Shown here: positions 50,983-61,828 of the stretch, one piece after another | Numbering within the stretch: position 1 is the stretch's first letter | Layout: each line of letters starts with the position of its first letter | NCBI RefSeq assembly: GCF_028618435.1 | Contig: NZ_JAQISW010000004.1 | Location: 1-64,000 of the forward strand | Direction of reading: 5' to 3' | Length of the DNA: 64,000 bases | From: Bartonella sp. MM73XJBT.G | GTDB taxonomy: Bacteria > Pseudomonadota > Alphaproteobacteria > Rhizobiales > Rhizobiaceae | The notes under the pieces: model-generated | The model's input: only the letters and a program-made list of their open reading frames with translations | What the model was told of the DNA's origin: nothing | Databases searched by the model: none | Made by a program: the position numbers and the translations under genes

Positions 50983-52058
50983 CCATGATCATCCATTTCC
51001 ATAAGGAGGGCTGTCTGATGATCGGATATGAGTGCGTGAATAATCTCATCAAGCTCTCCTTCTAGAATGCGGTCAAGTTTATAGAGAGTGAGATTAATAC
51101 GGTGATCAGTGACACGTCCTTGTGGAAAATTATAGGTACGAATACGTTCTGAGCGATCACCAGAGCCAACCTGATTTTTACGGGAAGCGGAACGTTCATT
51201 TTCCGCTTTTTGTCGTTTGATATCAAATAGGCGTGCACGTAAAATTTGCAGCGCCCGTGCACGGTTTTGGTGTTGTGATTTTTCTGCTTGCACAACCATA
51301 ATCCCTGTTGGAATATGCGTGATACGAACAGCTGAGTCCGTTGTATTGACATGCTGTCCTCCTGCTCCAGAGGCACGCATGGTGTCAATGCGGATATCTT
51401 CAGGACGAATTTCAATATCAATTTCTTCAGCCTCTGGAAGGACAGCAACGGTAGCAGCAGATGTATGGATACGTCCACCGGTTTCTGTTTCAGGGATGCG
51501 TTGTACACGATGAACGCCTGATTCAAATTTCAGTTTAGAAAAAACGCCTTTCCCTGAAATACTGGCAATAATTTCTTTATATCCACCAACTTCTCCCTCA
51601 TTAAGTGAAACAACTTCAACTTTCCAGTTATGGGAAGCGGCATAACGCTCATACATACGGAAAAGATCTCCTGCAAAAAGTGCTGCTTCTAAACCGCCTG
51701 TTCCTGCGCGAATTTCAACAATGGCACTTTTTTCATCAGCAACGTCTTTAGGTAAAAGAAGAATCTGGAGTTCTTGCTCAAGTTGTTCTATTTTCTGACA
51801 TAACAATGGTAATTCTTCTTGGGCAAGATGACGCATCTCTGTATCTGTGAGTTTATCACTGATAAGTGTCTCGAGATCCGTAATTTCTCTATAAAGAGCA
51901 CTGAGTGTTCGTATAGAAGAAACAATTGGCTGTAGTTCTGCATACTCAGAAGCTAATTTCACATAAGTTTCAGCATCTGGGTTTTTTGCCATTTGGCTTT
52001 CAATTATTTCGAAGCGCTTTTCAAGCTGTCTCATACGATCTTTTGGCAAAGAAACCAT
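50979..52058 (-). CDS. prfA: Peptide chain release factor 1
   Basis: Recognises UAA and UAG stop codons and triggers peptide release. It has the peptidyl-hydrolysis GGQ motif in [20 protein letters not shown], the PCRF domain (about residues 10-130), and the RF1-type stop-codon motif region ([14 protein letters not shown], with PxT given by PET). The 359-residue length fits RF1. Start: ATG 52058 (MVSLPKDRM). It precedes prmC in the same transcript. Confidence 0.96.
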
Positions 52059-52235
52059 GACAATATTAGCCTATTTTGTTGTAATACGAGCAATTGGTTG
52101 CCTTATAGCAATCAGATAAAGAGGCTAATAAAGCAGAAAAACTCTCTTGCCAATGAAAACTATAGATTTTTCGAGTAAACTTGTAGAAAATCTGCTTTTC
52201 ATAAAGCGTGTTTTTGATGATACATGCGAGATGAG

Positions 52236-52664
52236 CTACTCAAGAGTTGTTTTTTTCCCATAAAGTTCAAGGCGATGATGAATAATATTATAGCCAAGGG
52301 ATTTAGCAATTTCTTCTTGCAACTTTTCAATGATATCAGAATGAAATTCGATAACTTGCCCTGTTTCCACATCAATGAGATGATCATGATGTTGGCCATC
52401 TGCTTGCTCAAAACGAGAAGGGCCACCACTAAAGCTATGACGATGAATTGTTCCATTCCCTTCTAATGTTTTCATGGTTCTATAAACGGTTGAAAGCGAA
52501 ATACTCGAATCTATTTTGTGAGCACGCTGAAAAATTTCAAATGCGTTGGGATGATCATTTGTTTCAGCCAAAATATCAAGAATAATGCGCCTTTGACGTG
52601 TTACTCTTAGACCAGCAGCACGTAACTCCTTCTCATAATTTCGCTTTTTATCCATCTTCTTCAT
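52236..52664 (-). CDS. fur: Fur-family metalloregulator (Fur/Mur type)
   Basis: Metal-responsive repressor of 142 residues: winged helix ([32 protein letters not shown]) and a C-terminal dimerisation/metal domain ([33 protein letters not shown]). It has no CxxC motif, which separates it from zinc-type Zur, and its sequence tracks the rhizobial Fur/Mur group that often responds to manganese. ATG 52664 lies 7 bases from the secA stop; ATG 52655 with AAGAAG upstream is an alternative. Its link to the zinc and nrd operons here is inference only. Confidence 0.88.
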   Translation of the reverse strand: MKKMDKKRNYEKELRAAGLRVTRQRRIILDILAETNDHPNAFEIFQRAHKIDSSISLSTVYRTMKTLEGNGTIHRHSFSGGPSRFEQADGQHHDHLIDVETGQVIEFHSDIIEKLQEEIAKSLGYNIIHHRLELYGKKTTLE

Positions 52665-52670
52665 TGTTTT

Positions 52671-55388
52671 TTAAACGAAGGCACCATGACAATGTTTGTA
52701 TTTTTTTTCTGAACCACAAGGACAACGTTCATTGCGTCCAACCTTTCCCCACGTAGTAACATCGTTGGGATCACGGTCTTTTGGGTTAACAATTCTATTT
52801 TCTTGTGTTCGTGCCCATAAAGGTGGACCATTTTCTTGCTTTTGATCATTAAAGACAGAAGAATCAGTACCAGTTTGCTCAAGCATGTTCGGTTCGGTAG
52901 GTTGTTGAATAATTTCAAAGCGCATAAGTTTAGAAGTAACGATTCGGCGTAAATTTCTCAACATACTTTGAAAAAGTTCAAAAGATTCTGTTTTATACTC
53001 ATTGAGTGGATCTCGCTGCGCATAACCACGAAAACCAACAACAGAACGCAAATGATCTAAACTTACCAGATGTTCACGCCATAACGTGTCAATGGTTTCG
53101 AGCAATACTGCTTTATGAAAATAAGCCATAACCTCTGGAGAGTAGCGTTCAGTACGCTCATTTTCGAGTTTGGTAACAGCATTTGATACGCGTTCTAAAA
53201 TCTGTTCTTCGGCAATTCCATCTTCTTTTGCCCATATCTCGATTGGAAGCTCAAGATTGAAGAGTTGGTGAATTTCCTCTTGTAGAGCTTTCACATTCCA
53301 CTTTTCAGAATATGTTCCTGATGGAATATAAGTTTCTACAAGATCTTCCACAACTTCATCACGCATTTCATGGATCATGTCTGATAAATCGTCTGTGTTC
53401 ATGATCTCCATACGCTGTTCAAAAATAACCTTGCGTTGATCATTCATGACATCATCATATTTTAGAAGATTTTTACGAATTTCAAAGTTTCGTGCTTCGA
53501 CTTTTTTTTGTGCTTTTTCAAGGGCTTTATTAATCCAGGGATGGATAATAGCTTCATTTTCTTTCAATCCAAGTTTTTGCAGCATTCCATCCATACGATT
53601 GGAGCCGAAGATACGCATGAGATCATCTTGAAGAGAAAGAAAGAATTTTGAGCGCCCAGGATCACCTTGGCGACCAGAACGTCCACGAAGCTGGTTATCA
53701 ATACGACGGCTTTCATGGCGTTCCGTCGCAATGACGTAAAGACCACCAGCCGCTAAAGCTTTGTCTTTAAGCTTCTGAACATCTTTTTTTATTTCTTCAA
53801 TTTTAGCTGTCCGCTCTGGACCTTCGGGGATATCCTGTAATTCTTGTCGGATACGCATCTCAACATTCCCACCAAGCTGTATATCAGTACCGCGACCAGC
53901 CATGTTGGTTGCGATGGTGAGAGCTCTAGGAACTCCTGCTTGCGCAATGATGTACGCTTCTTGTTCGTGATAGCGAGCATTTAAGACTCTAAAATCGGTA
54001 ATGCCTTCTTTTCGCAAACGCTCTGCCAATTGTTCTGACTTTTCAATAGAGGTTGTTCCAACAAGAATAGGTTGTCCTTTTTCATGCGCTTGACGGATAT
54101 CACGCACAATTGCCCGATATTTCTCTTCTGCTGTTCGATAAATTTCATCATCTTCATCAATACGTTGTATGGGCAAATTTGTAGGGACTTCTACAACCTC
54201 AAGGCCATAAATATTACTGAATTCTTCAGCTTCTGTTTTGGCTGTTCCAGTCATTCCAGAAAGTTTTCTATACATACGGAAATAATTTTGGAAAGTAATG
54301 GAAGCAAGTGTTTGATTTTCTGGTTGAATAGCAACATGCTCTTTAGCTTCTAACGCTTGATGAAGTCCTTCAGAATAACGCCGCCCAGGCATCATTCGCC
54401 CTGTAAATTCGTCAATAATAACGATTTCATCATTGCGAACAATGTAATCTTTATCGCGAGCAAACAGTTTATGGGCTTTAAGAGCATTATTGATATGATG
54501 AACGATAGCGACATTTTCTATGTCATAAAGACTTTCACCTTTAAGATGTCCAGCTTGTTCGAGCATTTTTTCAATTTTTTCAGTACCAACTTCAGTAAAA
54601 GTTGTTGTTTTTTGTTTTTCATCTATTTCATAGTCTTCTGGAGTTAAGGCAGGAATAAATGTGTCAATAAGGTTATAGAAGTCAGTACGATCTTCTAGAG
54701 GGCCAGAAATGATAAGAGGAGTACGTGCTTCATCAATGAGAATCGAATCTACTTCATCGACAATTGCATAGTGATGCCCCCGTTGAACCATTTGACTACG
54801 ATCAAAGGCCATATTATCACGCAAATAATCAAAACCTAATTCATTATTTGTTGCATAGGTGATGTCGCATGCATAGGCTGCTCGACGGGCATCACTATCA
54901 AGGTCATGGAGAATTACGCCTGTTGTTAGTCCTAGAAAACCGAAAATTTTTCCCATTGTTTCAGCATCACGACTAGCGAGATAATCGTTTACTGTCACAA
55001 CATGAACGCCTTTACCTTCCAATGCATTGAGATAAATTGGCAACGTTGCCATTAATGTTTTGCCTTCACCGGTACGCATTTCCGCTATACCACAGTCGTT
55101 AAGGACCATTCCACCAATAAGTTGTACGTCAAAAGGACGCATATCATAAACACGTTTTGCAGCTTCGCGAACCGTTGCGAAGGCTTCCGGTAAGAGTAAA
55201 TCAACACTTTCACCTTCACTAAGACGTTTACGAAAGATTTCTGTCTTTTGGTAAAGCTGCTCATCGCTTAATTTTACGAATTGTTCTTCCAAAGCATTAA
55301 TTTGTGCAACTTTTTGGCGGAGTGCTTTGAGACGTCTCTCATGAGCTGAACCAAAAAATTTACGTGCAAAAACACCTAAACTGACCAT
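52671..55388 (-). CDS. secA: Preprotein translocase ATPase SecA
   Basis: Motor ATPase of the Sec export pathway, 905 residues. Walker [19 protein letters not shown]-like box [24 protein letters not shown] region ([10 protein letters not shown]), Walker B-like motifs and the helicase motifs [14 protein letters not shown] and [20 protein letters not shown] are intact. The C-terminal zinc and SecB-binding tail ends [24 protein letters not shown] precedes ATG 55388. fur/mur follows directly on the same strand. Confidence 0.97.
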   Translation of the reverse strand: MVSLGVFARKFFGSAHERRLKALRQKVAQINALEEQFVKLSDEQLYQKTEIFRKRLSEGESVDLLLPEAFATVREAAKRVYDMRPFDVQLIGGMVLNDCGIAEMRTGEGKTLMATLPIYLNALEGKGVHVVTVNDYLASRDAETMGKIFGFLGLTTGVILHDLDSDARRAAYACDITYATNNELGFDYLRDNMAFDRSQMVQRGHHYAIVDEVDSILIDEARTPLIISGPLEDRTDFYNLIDTFIPALTPEDYEIDEKQKTTTFTEVGTEKIEKMLEQAGHLKGESLYDIENVAIVHHINNALKAHKLFARDKDYIVRNDEIVIIDEFTGRMMPGRRYSEGLHQALEAKEHVAIQPENQTLASITFQNYFRMYRKLSGMTGTAKTEAEEFSNIYGLEVVEVPTNLPIQRIDEDDEIYRTAEEKYRAIVRDIRQAHEKGQPILVGTTSIEKSEQLAERLRKEGITDFRVLNARYHEQEAYIIAQAGVPRALTIATNMAGRGTDIQLGGNVEMRIRQELQDIPEGPERTAKIEEIKKDVQKLKDKALAAGGLYVIATERHESRRIDNQLRGRSGRQGDPGRSKFFLSLQDDLMRIFGSNRMDGMLQKLGLKENEAIIHPWINKALEKAQKKVEARNFEIRKNLLKYDDVMNDQRKVIFEQRMEIMNTDDLSDMIHEMRDEVVEDLVETYIPSGTYSEKWNVKALQEEIHQLFNLELPIEIWAKEDGIAEEQILERVSNAVTKLENERTERYSPEVMAYFHKAVLLETIDTLWREHLVSLDHLRSVVGFRGYAQRDPLNEYKTESFELFQSMLRNLRRIVTSKLMRFEIIQQPTEPNMLEQTGTDSSVFNDQKQENGPPLWARTQENRIVNPKDRDPNDVTTWGKVGRNERCPCGSEKKYKHCHGAFV

Positions 55389-55819
55389 CTCTGGCCCTTT
55401 CTTTTAATCGTTATCATTCTTGTTGGGAAATTCATATGATTTCCCCATGTTCCACATTTTCTTTAAGTTTTCCGATATCATGAAATGCAGATGGTACCAT
55501 TATATTTGCCGGTGTGCAATTTTTCACTTTAAACTGTAAAGTAGAGATAAGAGGCTAAGGGCGCTATGTCAACTTTAGGTATGTTATTTAACGGATACAA
55601 TTCAAAGTAATTTAAGATATTAAGATATAATGTGCCATTTTTCTCTATTATCACGTTTTTCATTTGCGTTAGATAGGGTTGAAAAAACTGAGATAAAAGA
55701 GCAATTTTATATTTTTTAAAATAAATTGCTAATTTATTTCTCTATGTTTAAATATTAAAGTGTTATGGTATAGAAAATTGGAATCTTGAACCTGCCTTGC
55801 ATTTTTAAGGAGTATATTT
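55389..55819. other. 430-bp divergent promoter region between secA and the parvulin gene
   Basis: AT-rich, with promoters for both sides expected. A 14-codon frame (ATG 55566, MSTLGMLFNGYNSK) after TAAGGG is too short to support. No SecM-like leader of secA was recognised. Confidence 0.4.
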
Positions 55820-56773
55820 ATGAAATTTAACTTTATCACGCTGTTTTTAGCATCAGCTTTATTGGCAAGTACAAGTTTAGGGGTGAGGGCCACAGAAAGT
55901 TTGAATTCATCGCCGAATGATTTAAAGACTTTGGAAAAAGCTTCTGAAAAAGCTGTTTCTCCTTCTCATGTTATGGCTGTTATTGATGGGAATAATATTA
56001 CAGCAGGACAATTGGATGAGTTAGCGCTTGAAATAAATCCTAATTTAGCCCGTTTTCCTGATGAACAGCGCCGTATCATGGTTTTAAAGGCCTATGTGGA
56101 TATGCAGGCACTTGCAAAAGCGGCAAGAAGCAAAGGTCTTGATAAGACAGAGGCTTATGATAAACGTATGGTTGTTATGCGTGACAATGTGCTTCAACAG
56201 CTTTATTTTAAACAGATGATTGTTGACAAAATATCGGATACTGATTTGGAAGATCTTTATAAGCAAGAAATTGCTGCTTTACCTAAAGAGGATGAAGTTA
56301 AAGCGCGTCATATTTTGGTCAAAACCAGAAAAGAAGCAGAAGCTATCGTTAAGCGTTTAAATAAAGGCGAAAATTTCGAAGAGATTGCCAAAAAAAGTTC
56401 AACAGATGGTTCCGCTGCTGTTGGGGGCGATCTTGGTTATTTTAGCCATGGTCAAATGGTCAAGCCTTTTGAAGATGCAGCATTTGGTTTGAAAGTTGGC
56501 GAATACACGAAACAACCCGTTGAAAGTCCTTTTGGTTGGCATATTATTAAATTAGAAGATCGTCGTGTAAAACAGCCTCCCACATTTGATGATGTTAAAG
56601 AGATGTTGCGTACACAGTTGATAAAAAAGCGCTATCAAGAACTAATGGTTGATTTGCGTAGCAAGATAGATGTGAAATATCCTGATCCTAATGTTACAAA
56701 AGTCATGGAATCGCTTAATCAAAATGGAACGCTGCTTCCCGATGAGACATCCGACGAAGAAGATACGGAATAA
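55820..56773 (+). CDS. Periplasmic parvulin-type peptidyl-prolyl isomerase (PpiC/PrsA-like)
   Basis: Folding helper for exported and outer-membrane proteins, 317 residues. A signal peptide (FITLFLASALLASTSLG then VRA) is followed by an N-terminal chaperone region (IDGNNITAGQLDELALEINP) and one parvulin domain (about residues 155-250: KARHILVKTRKEAEAIVKRL, GGDLGYFSHGQMVKPFEDAA, SPFGWHIIKLED). An acidic tail ends the protein. AAGGAG precedes ATG 55820 by 8 bases. Similar single-parvulin proteins are found next to argJ in several rhizobiales. Confidence 0.92.
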   Translation: MKFNFITLFLASALLASTSLGVRATESLNSSPNDLKTLEKASEKAVSPSHVMAVIDGNNITAGQLDELALEINPNLARFPDEQRRIMVLKAYVDMQALAKAARSKGLDKTEAYDKRMVVMRDNVLQQLYFKQMIVDKISDTDLEDLYKQEIAALPKEDEVKARHILVKTRKEAEAIVKRLNKGENFEEIAKKSSTDGSAAVGGDLGYFSHGQMVKPFEDAAFGLKVGEYTKQPVESPFGWHIIKLEDRRVKQPPTFDDVKEMLRTQLIKKRYQELMVDLRSKIDVKYPDPNVTKVMESLNQNGTLLPDETSDEEDTE

Positions 56774-56900
56774 TAAGGAAGAAGAGGTAGAAAGTATTTT
56801 GCTGGGTGATTTGAGTGATGAGTGTCGTTCAAAAAGCTGAGAAGTCATTTATGAGAGACGACTTATCTATGATCATTTATCTTTTTATGGAAAACAGAGT

Positions 56901-58133
56901 GTGGTTTTAAAAATATCTCCGTTATCTCCGCAAAACATGTCGGAGCTTCCGCCACTATCTGGTGTGCGGATAGCAACAGCTAAAGCTGGGATTAAATATA
57001 AAGATCGTACAGATCTCCTTTTTATTGTATTCGATAAGCCGGCAAGTGTAGCTGGTGTTTTTACACGCTCAAAATGTCCATCTGCTCCTGTAGAGCATTG
57101 TCGTGCATCTCTTCCCCATGGGGTTGCAAGGGGGGTTGTTGTAAATTCTGGAAATGCAAATGCTTTTACAGGACGCAAAGGAAGACACACAACCAATGAA
57201 ATCATCTGTGCAGCAGCGAATACTTTAAAGGTTAGAGAAAATGAAATTTTTATAGCTTCTACAGGTGTTATTGGTGAGCCAATGGATGCATCGGCTGTTG
57301 TGAGTCTTTTACCAAGTATGGCAGAGACAGCAAAAGAAGGGAATTGGTTGGAAGCTGCAAAAGCCATAATGACAACCGACACATTTCCAAAACTTTCTAC
57401 GCGTAAATTTGCTTGTGGGGGAGAGAATGTTACCATTCATGGAATTGCAAAAGGTGCAGGTATGATTGCACCCGATATGGCGACAATGCTCTCGTTTGTG
57501 GTCAGTGATGCGACTATTTCTTCGGATATGCTTCAATCCATGTTATCAGAAGCCGTTGAGGGTTCTTTCAATTCGATTACTGTTGATAGTGATACTTCAA
57601 CTTCAGATACGCTTATGTTATTTGCGACAGGAAAAGAACATTTTCCATGCCTTAAAAGTCGATCTGATCCACGTTATGGCATTTTTGTGAAACAATTGAG
57701 TGAACTTTTGCATGAACTTGCACTCCAAGTTGTATGTGATGGTGAAGGTGCACGTCATTTAATTGAGGTTAATGTAAGTGGTGCTACAACAGATAAGGCT
57801 GCGAAGACTATTGCTTTATCCATTGCAAATTCACCACTTGTAAAAACGGCTATTGCCGGTGAAGATGCCAACTGGGGGCGAGTCGTTATGGCAGTTGGAA
57901 AGGCAGGTGTTGAAGTCGATCGTGATCTATTGACAATTTGGTTTGGTGAATATCGTGTGGCAGTGAATGGCGAACGAGATCCTGCTTATTGCGAAGAGAC
58001 AATAGCTGCTTATATGCGAGGTAAACACATCACAATTCGTGTTGATATCGGTTTGGGTGAGAGTACAGCGACGGTTTGGTCTTGCGATTTAACAAAAGAA
58101 TACGTTATGATCAATAGCGATTATAGAAGTTAA
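56901..58133 (+). CDS. argJ: Bifunctional glutamate N-acetyltransferase / amino-acid acetyltransferase
   Basis: Transfers acetyl from N-acetylornithine to glutamate and can acetylate glutamate de novo, in arginine synthesis. It is autocleaved at a Thr in [16 protein letters not shown]. Other markers: [39 protein letters not shown], and [12 protein letters not shown]. The start is taken as GTG 56901 because the residues [10 protein letters not shown] resemble the ArgJ N-terminus of Brucella; ATG 56937 is an alternative. mutT follows after about 130 bases. No other arg gene lies in the window. Confidence 0.94.
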   Translation: MVLKISPLSPQNMSELPPLSGVRIATAKAGIKYKDRTDLLFIVFDKPASVAGVFTRSKCPSAPVEHCRASLPHGVARGVVVNSGNANAFTGRKGRHTTNEIICAAANTLKVRENEIFIASTGVIGEPMDASAVVSLLPSMAETAKEGNWLEAAKAIMTTDTFPKLSTRKFACGGENVTIHGIAKGAGMIAPDMATMLSFVVSDATISSDMLQSMLSEAVEGSFNSITVDSDTSTSDTLMLFATGKEHFPCLKSRSDPRYGIFVKQLSELLHELALQVVCDGEGARHLIEVNVSGATTDKAAKTIALSIANSPLVKTAIAGEDANWGRVVMAVGKAGVEVDRDLLTIWFGEYRVAVNGERDPAYCEETIAAYMRGKHITIRVDIGLGESTATVWSCDLTKEYVMINSDYRS

Positions 58134-58264
58134 CGGATATATCATAAATTTGACATTAGATATCTGTATATTCGGGGGAGAGTAGGGAGTATTTTAGCAC
58201 TTTCATTTTGAAGGAGAGGGTGAGAGGAAAAAGATGGTTATCTTTATCCTATTTGGAGAGCGAT

Positions 58265-58678
58265 ATGGGTACAAAAAGTTTACTTCTTCTTGTTGTTGCT
58301 TGTGCATTATTAGATCAAGATAATCGTGTTCTGCTTACCAAGCGTCCTCAAGGAAAATCACTAGCTGGTTTATGGGAGTTTCCTGGTGGAAAGGTTGAAC
58401 AAGGCGAAATTCCAGAAACATCATTGATTCGTGAATTAGAAGAAGAACTCGGTATTCATGTTCAGATGGATAATTTACAGCCCTTAACATTTGCAAGCCA
58501 TAGCTATGAGACATTTCATCTCCTAATGCCATTGTATCTTTGTTACCATTATGAAGGTGTTGCTAGGGGACGAGAAGGGCAAGATTTAAAATGGGTTTTT
58601 ATTGGTGATCTTGAGAAATATCCTATGCCTGATGCTGATAAACCATTGGTTCAATTGTTGAAAAAATTTCTTCTTTAA
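58265..58678 (+). CDS. mutT: 8-oxo-dGTP diphosphatase MutT
   Basis: Nudix hydrolase that clears oxidised dGTP from the nucleotide pool. The Nudix box lies in GGKVEQGEIPETSLIRELEE-ELGI with the typical WEFPGGK lead, and the C-terminal DLKWVFIGDLEKYPMPDADK matches MutT. ATG 58265 (MGTKSLLLLVVACALL) has GGAGAG upstream and gives 137 residues, the usual size; 19 upstream residues in frame are not conserved. The argJ-mutT order is common in alphaproteobacteria. Confidence 0.93.
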   Translation: MGTKSLLLLVVACALLDQDNRVLLTKRPQGKSLAGLWEFPGGKVEQGEIPETSLIRELEEELGIHVQMDNLQPLTFASHSYETFHLLMPLYLCYHYEGVARGREGQDLKWVFIGDLEKYPMPDADKPLVQLLKKFLL

Positions 58679-59418
58679 TAAGTTTTTGAAAAGACAATAT
58701 CATTTATAAATAGAGGATACTTCTTTCATAAGATCTTAATGTGAGAAAAGATTTTTTAAAGAGAAAAATTTGTAATTTTTATAAGAGATTATTCTTTTTG
58801 TGCATTTTTCATGGTCAATATATCGTAGCCTTACCATTTCTTTTAAATTCGACGTTGAGACATTCAAAAACATCCACAGCAATATTTTTTAATAATGGAG
58901 AATGCACAATGCTTCATGCTTTTGTTTATCGCCTATCTTTAATAGAGACATGTTCCTCAATATAATACAGAGGGCTATCGTGTTACATATTCACGTCCTT
59001 ATAAAAAATATTTCTCAACGCTCCTAAACCTATTTCACAAGAGTTCCTGTTCCTCATAATCATTTTCACCTTTATGCATAGCTTTCCTGCTAAAACGAAT
59101 AGACTAATCACTTTAGTGCTTTGTCATGAAGGGTGTGTAACGCTCCATTATATTTAAAATTACTATGTCACCTGTAATATACAAACTTTCATGCAAGCTA
59201 TTTACGAAATGGGCTTGTGAGTTACACAATACACGAAAAATCTATGAGTGTTGATAAAAGCTTCCTACTAAATATAAGTTTATAAAAATACCTTTTCGTC
59301 CATATAATTAATAACTTCATTCTATCGGCATTATTATTTTTAAGGGTTTTCAATAGCACTATGAAAAAACACAACAATAGAAACATTCTTTGGTTTTACT
59401 CATCTCTAAAAGTACCAT
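58679..59418. other. 740-bp spacer after mutT
   Basis: AT-rich; a 74-codon frame at 58741-58965 has no ribosome-binding site or recognisable product. An 11-bp inverted repeat joins AATAGAAACAT (59376-59386) and ATGTTTCTATT (59421-59431), the latter inside the 3' end of the NlpC/P60 gene. Nothing else was recognised. Confidence 0.45.
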
Positions 59419-60285
59419 TTATGTTTCTATTATTGGACGACGTTTTTCTACGGGATATTTTTGATATGTTTGAGCGACACGCATAATGACTTCCTCTAGG
59501 AGCTCAATCGTCACGTCCATAGAAAAGCCATTTGCATGAATGATATTTTCATGATCAACCATAATGGCAGCATGACCTTGCCAAAAAATTAAGTCACCTC
59601 GTTGAAGTTTATCATTTTCTGAGAGCGGAGTCCCTATAGTTTTTTGCTGCATGTCAGTATCACGTAAAACCATTTGGCCGGTCATGATCATAGAAAGCTG
59701 GATGAGTCCTGAGCAATCAAGTCCGAAACCACTGACACCACCCCAAAGGTAAGGTGTGCGGATGAACATTTCAGCAACGGTAACATAATCTTTATATACA
59801 CGGCCAATGGGACTGAGATGATTGCTGATGATTGCTTTTCCGTTTTCAAGTATAGAATACATAGTTTCACGCACTTCAACTTCATCAACAACAGTTACCT
59901 TACTTCCCATAGATAAAGGATATTCCATTGGCCCACGCAAATCAGCTTGGAAATATTGAAAAGTACGTGGGACTGAAACGATATGTGTTTGTTTTATGTT
60001 TGATGTACAAAGTGCTGTTGTATCAATATAACCAACGTAACCATCTTTAAGAGATTGTCCCCACGACATGGATTCTCCTTGTTCAAAGATAAGAAGCTCT
60101 TCTCCAAGTAAGCATTGGGTTTGCATTTCGCTTTTTTTACTGTTTTCTTTAAACAGTCCAGCAACAGGAACATTAACACGTCTTTTTTCACCTTGCACAA
60201 AGCGCTGCGCTGTGACCTCTGTTTCAAGACGTTTGTCAGCGAGATCTTCTCTAAATGCATGTAACCTTGGATCTTTAGAGACCAT
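59419..60285 (-). CDS. NlpC/P60-family cell-wall endopeptidase with SH3 domain
   Basis: Predicted gamma-D-glutamyl-diamino acid endopeptidase acting on peptidoglycan peptides, 288 residues. An N-terminal bacterial SH3 region (VPVAGLFKENSKKSEMQTQC ... WGQSLKDGYVGYID) precedes the NlpC/P60 domain: the catalytic Cys in WGGVSGFGLDCSGLIQLS, the His in GHAAIMVDHEN, and the third residue near IIHANG. No signal peptide is visible, so it probably acts on recycled peptides in the cytosol like the related dipeptidyl-peptidase VI. ATG 60285 has AAAGGGC upstream and is preferred to ATG 60300. The M17 aminopeptidase gene lies 147 bases upstream on the same strand. Confidence 0.9.
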   Translation of the reverse strand: MVSKDPRLHAFREDLADKRLETEVTAQRFVQGEKRRVNVPVAGLFKENSKKSEMQTQCLLGEELLIFEQGESMSWGQSLKDGYVGYIDTTALCTSNIKQTHIVSVPRTFQYFQADLRGPMEYPLSMGSKVTVVDEVEVRETMYSILENGKAIISNHLSPIGRVYKDYVTVAEMFIRTPYLWGGVSGFGLDCSGLIQLSMIMTGQMVLRDTDMQQKTIGTPLSENDKLQRGDLIFWQGHAAIMVDHENIIHANGFSMDVTIELLEEVIMRVAQTYQKYPVEKRRPIIET

Positions 60286-60446
60286 TCGTTGCCCTTTCAT
60301 TTTTGTCTTTAAAATAAGTTTATAACCACTGTAAAATCGCAGAGCTTTTCATCGTTAAATAAAGCAAAGAGCATCATTAGAGACGATAAGCAACCACTCC
60401 TAAAGCCTCACAATTGTCCATCTTTGTGGATATTTTGTGTCAATTT

Positions 60447-61814
60447 TTAGTTTTTAAAGAGATTATAAAGAGCACGAATAACTTGTGCAGATCCACCGAC
60501 AGGATAGCCTGGTTTTTCTTTAGGAACCCAGCCATAAAGATCAAAATGCGCAAAATGTTCAGCTCTTTCAACGAAAGAGTTAAGAAATAAAGCAGCCACT
60601 ATAGAGCCGGCATAGTTATTTCCCGTTATGTTGTTCAGATCAGCATTTGGTGAAGATAACATTTCCAAGTAAGGTTTCCAAAGGGGCATTTGCCAAAGAG
60701 GATCGAAAACAGAGTGAGCCGATTCAGAAATTTGTTGTGCCCATATTGCATCATTACAATAAAATGCGGGAAGATCTGGTCCTAATGCGATACGTGCTGC
60801 GCCCGTTAAAGTAGCCATGCAAAGCATGAATTTTGGGCTTTCTTCATCACCATATGCAAGTGCATCAGCAAGGACAAGTCGCCCTTCAGCATCTGTATTC
60901 CCCACTTCAACAGTTAACCCCTTACGACTTTTGAGAATATCACCTGGTCGGTAAGCATTTGCAGAAATTGCATTTTCTACAGCTGGAATCAAAACACGTA
61001 GACGGAAAGGCAATTTCGCATCCATAATAAGTTTAGCCAATCCCAAAACATGTGCTCCACCTCCCATGTCTTTTTTCATAAGCAACATGTTATTGGCTGA
61101 TTTAATATCCAGCCCTCCCGTATCAAAAGTTACGCCTTTGCCTACCAACGTTATTTTAGGATGATGCTCTTGCCCCCAGTGTAATTCAATCAATCGTGGT
61201 GCAGTGCTGCCTGCACGTCCTACGGCATGAATCATCGGAAAGTTATGGGTTAAGAGATCATCTCCACAAATACTGTGGACATGAGCACCGTATGTTTTCC
61301 CTAGTTGTCGTGCCTCTTCTTCAAGAGTATCAGGGGTCATATCATTAGCTGGAATATTGATGAGATCACGGATGAAGAAGACAGTTTCATAAATACGTTT
61401 GAGCTCATCAAAATCAACGGATTCATTGACATGGATAGATAATGATTTTAAAAGAGAATTTTGGCGATAACGGTTAAATTGATAGCTTCCCAGTGCTAAT
61501 CCAAGATAGGTATTTATTTCATCAGAGGTTTCACCTTCTAAATGCCAGTGACCAGCAGGAAGTTTTTGAGCAAGAAGACCTGTGATAAAGGGATCGCTCC
61601 CATTGCCAATTCCAAATAAAACTTTTTTTAAATGTCCCGTTTCGTGAGGAACAAAGAGTATTTGCCCTGCTTTTCCAGTAAAATCATTAACTTTTATCCA
61701 TGCTGTCGCTGAGGCATCAAGTGATAAGTTAGCAAGATTTCTTTGATTTACTAAGATAATAGGGTAACTGTTATCAATACGTGTTGAGGTAAAATGAATG
61801 GAATGTTGTTGCAT
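60447..61814 (-). CDS. Leucyl aminopeptidase family protein (M17)
   Basis: Di-metal cytosolic aminopeptidase, 455 residues. The M17 active site is intact: GKGVTFDTGGLDIKSANNML-type metal loop (GVTFDTGGLDIK), KKDMGGGAHVLG, and the signature NTDAEGRLVLADAL with the catalytic Arg. The N-terminal domain is shorter and different from PepA, placing it in the PepB-like branch found in rhizobia. It probably cooperates with the adjacent NlpC/P60 enzyme in recycling murein peptides or in general peptide turnover. Start ATG 61814 (MQQHSIHFTSTR). Confidence 0.92.
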   Translation of the reverse strand: MQQHSIHFTSTRIDNSYPIILVNQRNLANLSLDASATAWIKVNDFTGKAGQILFVPHETGHLKKVLFGIGNGSDPFITGLLAQKLPAGHWHLEGETSDEINTYLGLALGSYQFNRYRQNSLLKSLSIHVNESVDFDELKRIYETVFFIRDLINIPANDMTPDTLEEEARQLGKTYGAHVHSICGDDLLTHNFPMIHAVGRAGSTAPRLIELHWGQEHHPKITLVGKGVTFDTGGLDIKSANNMLLMKKDMGGGAHVLGLAKLIMDAKLPFRLRVLIPAVENAISANAYRPGDILKSRKGLTVEVGNTDAEGRLVLADALAYGDEESPKFMLCMATLTGAARIALGPDLPAFYCNDAIWAQQISESAHSVFDPLWQMPLWKPYLEMLSSPNADLNNITGNNYAGSIVAALFLNSFVERAEHFAHFDLYGWVPKEKPGYPVGGSAQVIRALYNLFKN

Positions 61815-61828
61815 AGTTTATGAGATCC

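Noticed and set aside
55566-55610. 14-codon frame in the secA-parvulin spacer as a leader peptide
   Set aside because: On the strand opposite to secA and not adjacent to the parvulin start; too short to support.
58741-58965. 74-codon frame after mutT
   Set aside because: No ribosome-binding site and no recognisable sequence; lies in decayed spacer.
59376-59431. 11-bp inverted repeat as the NlpC/P60 terminator
   Set aside because: One arm lies at the stop codon inside the gene and the loop is 34 bases, with no T-run after the distal arm.
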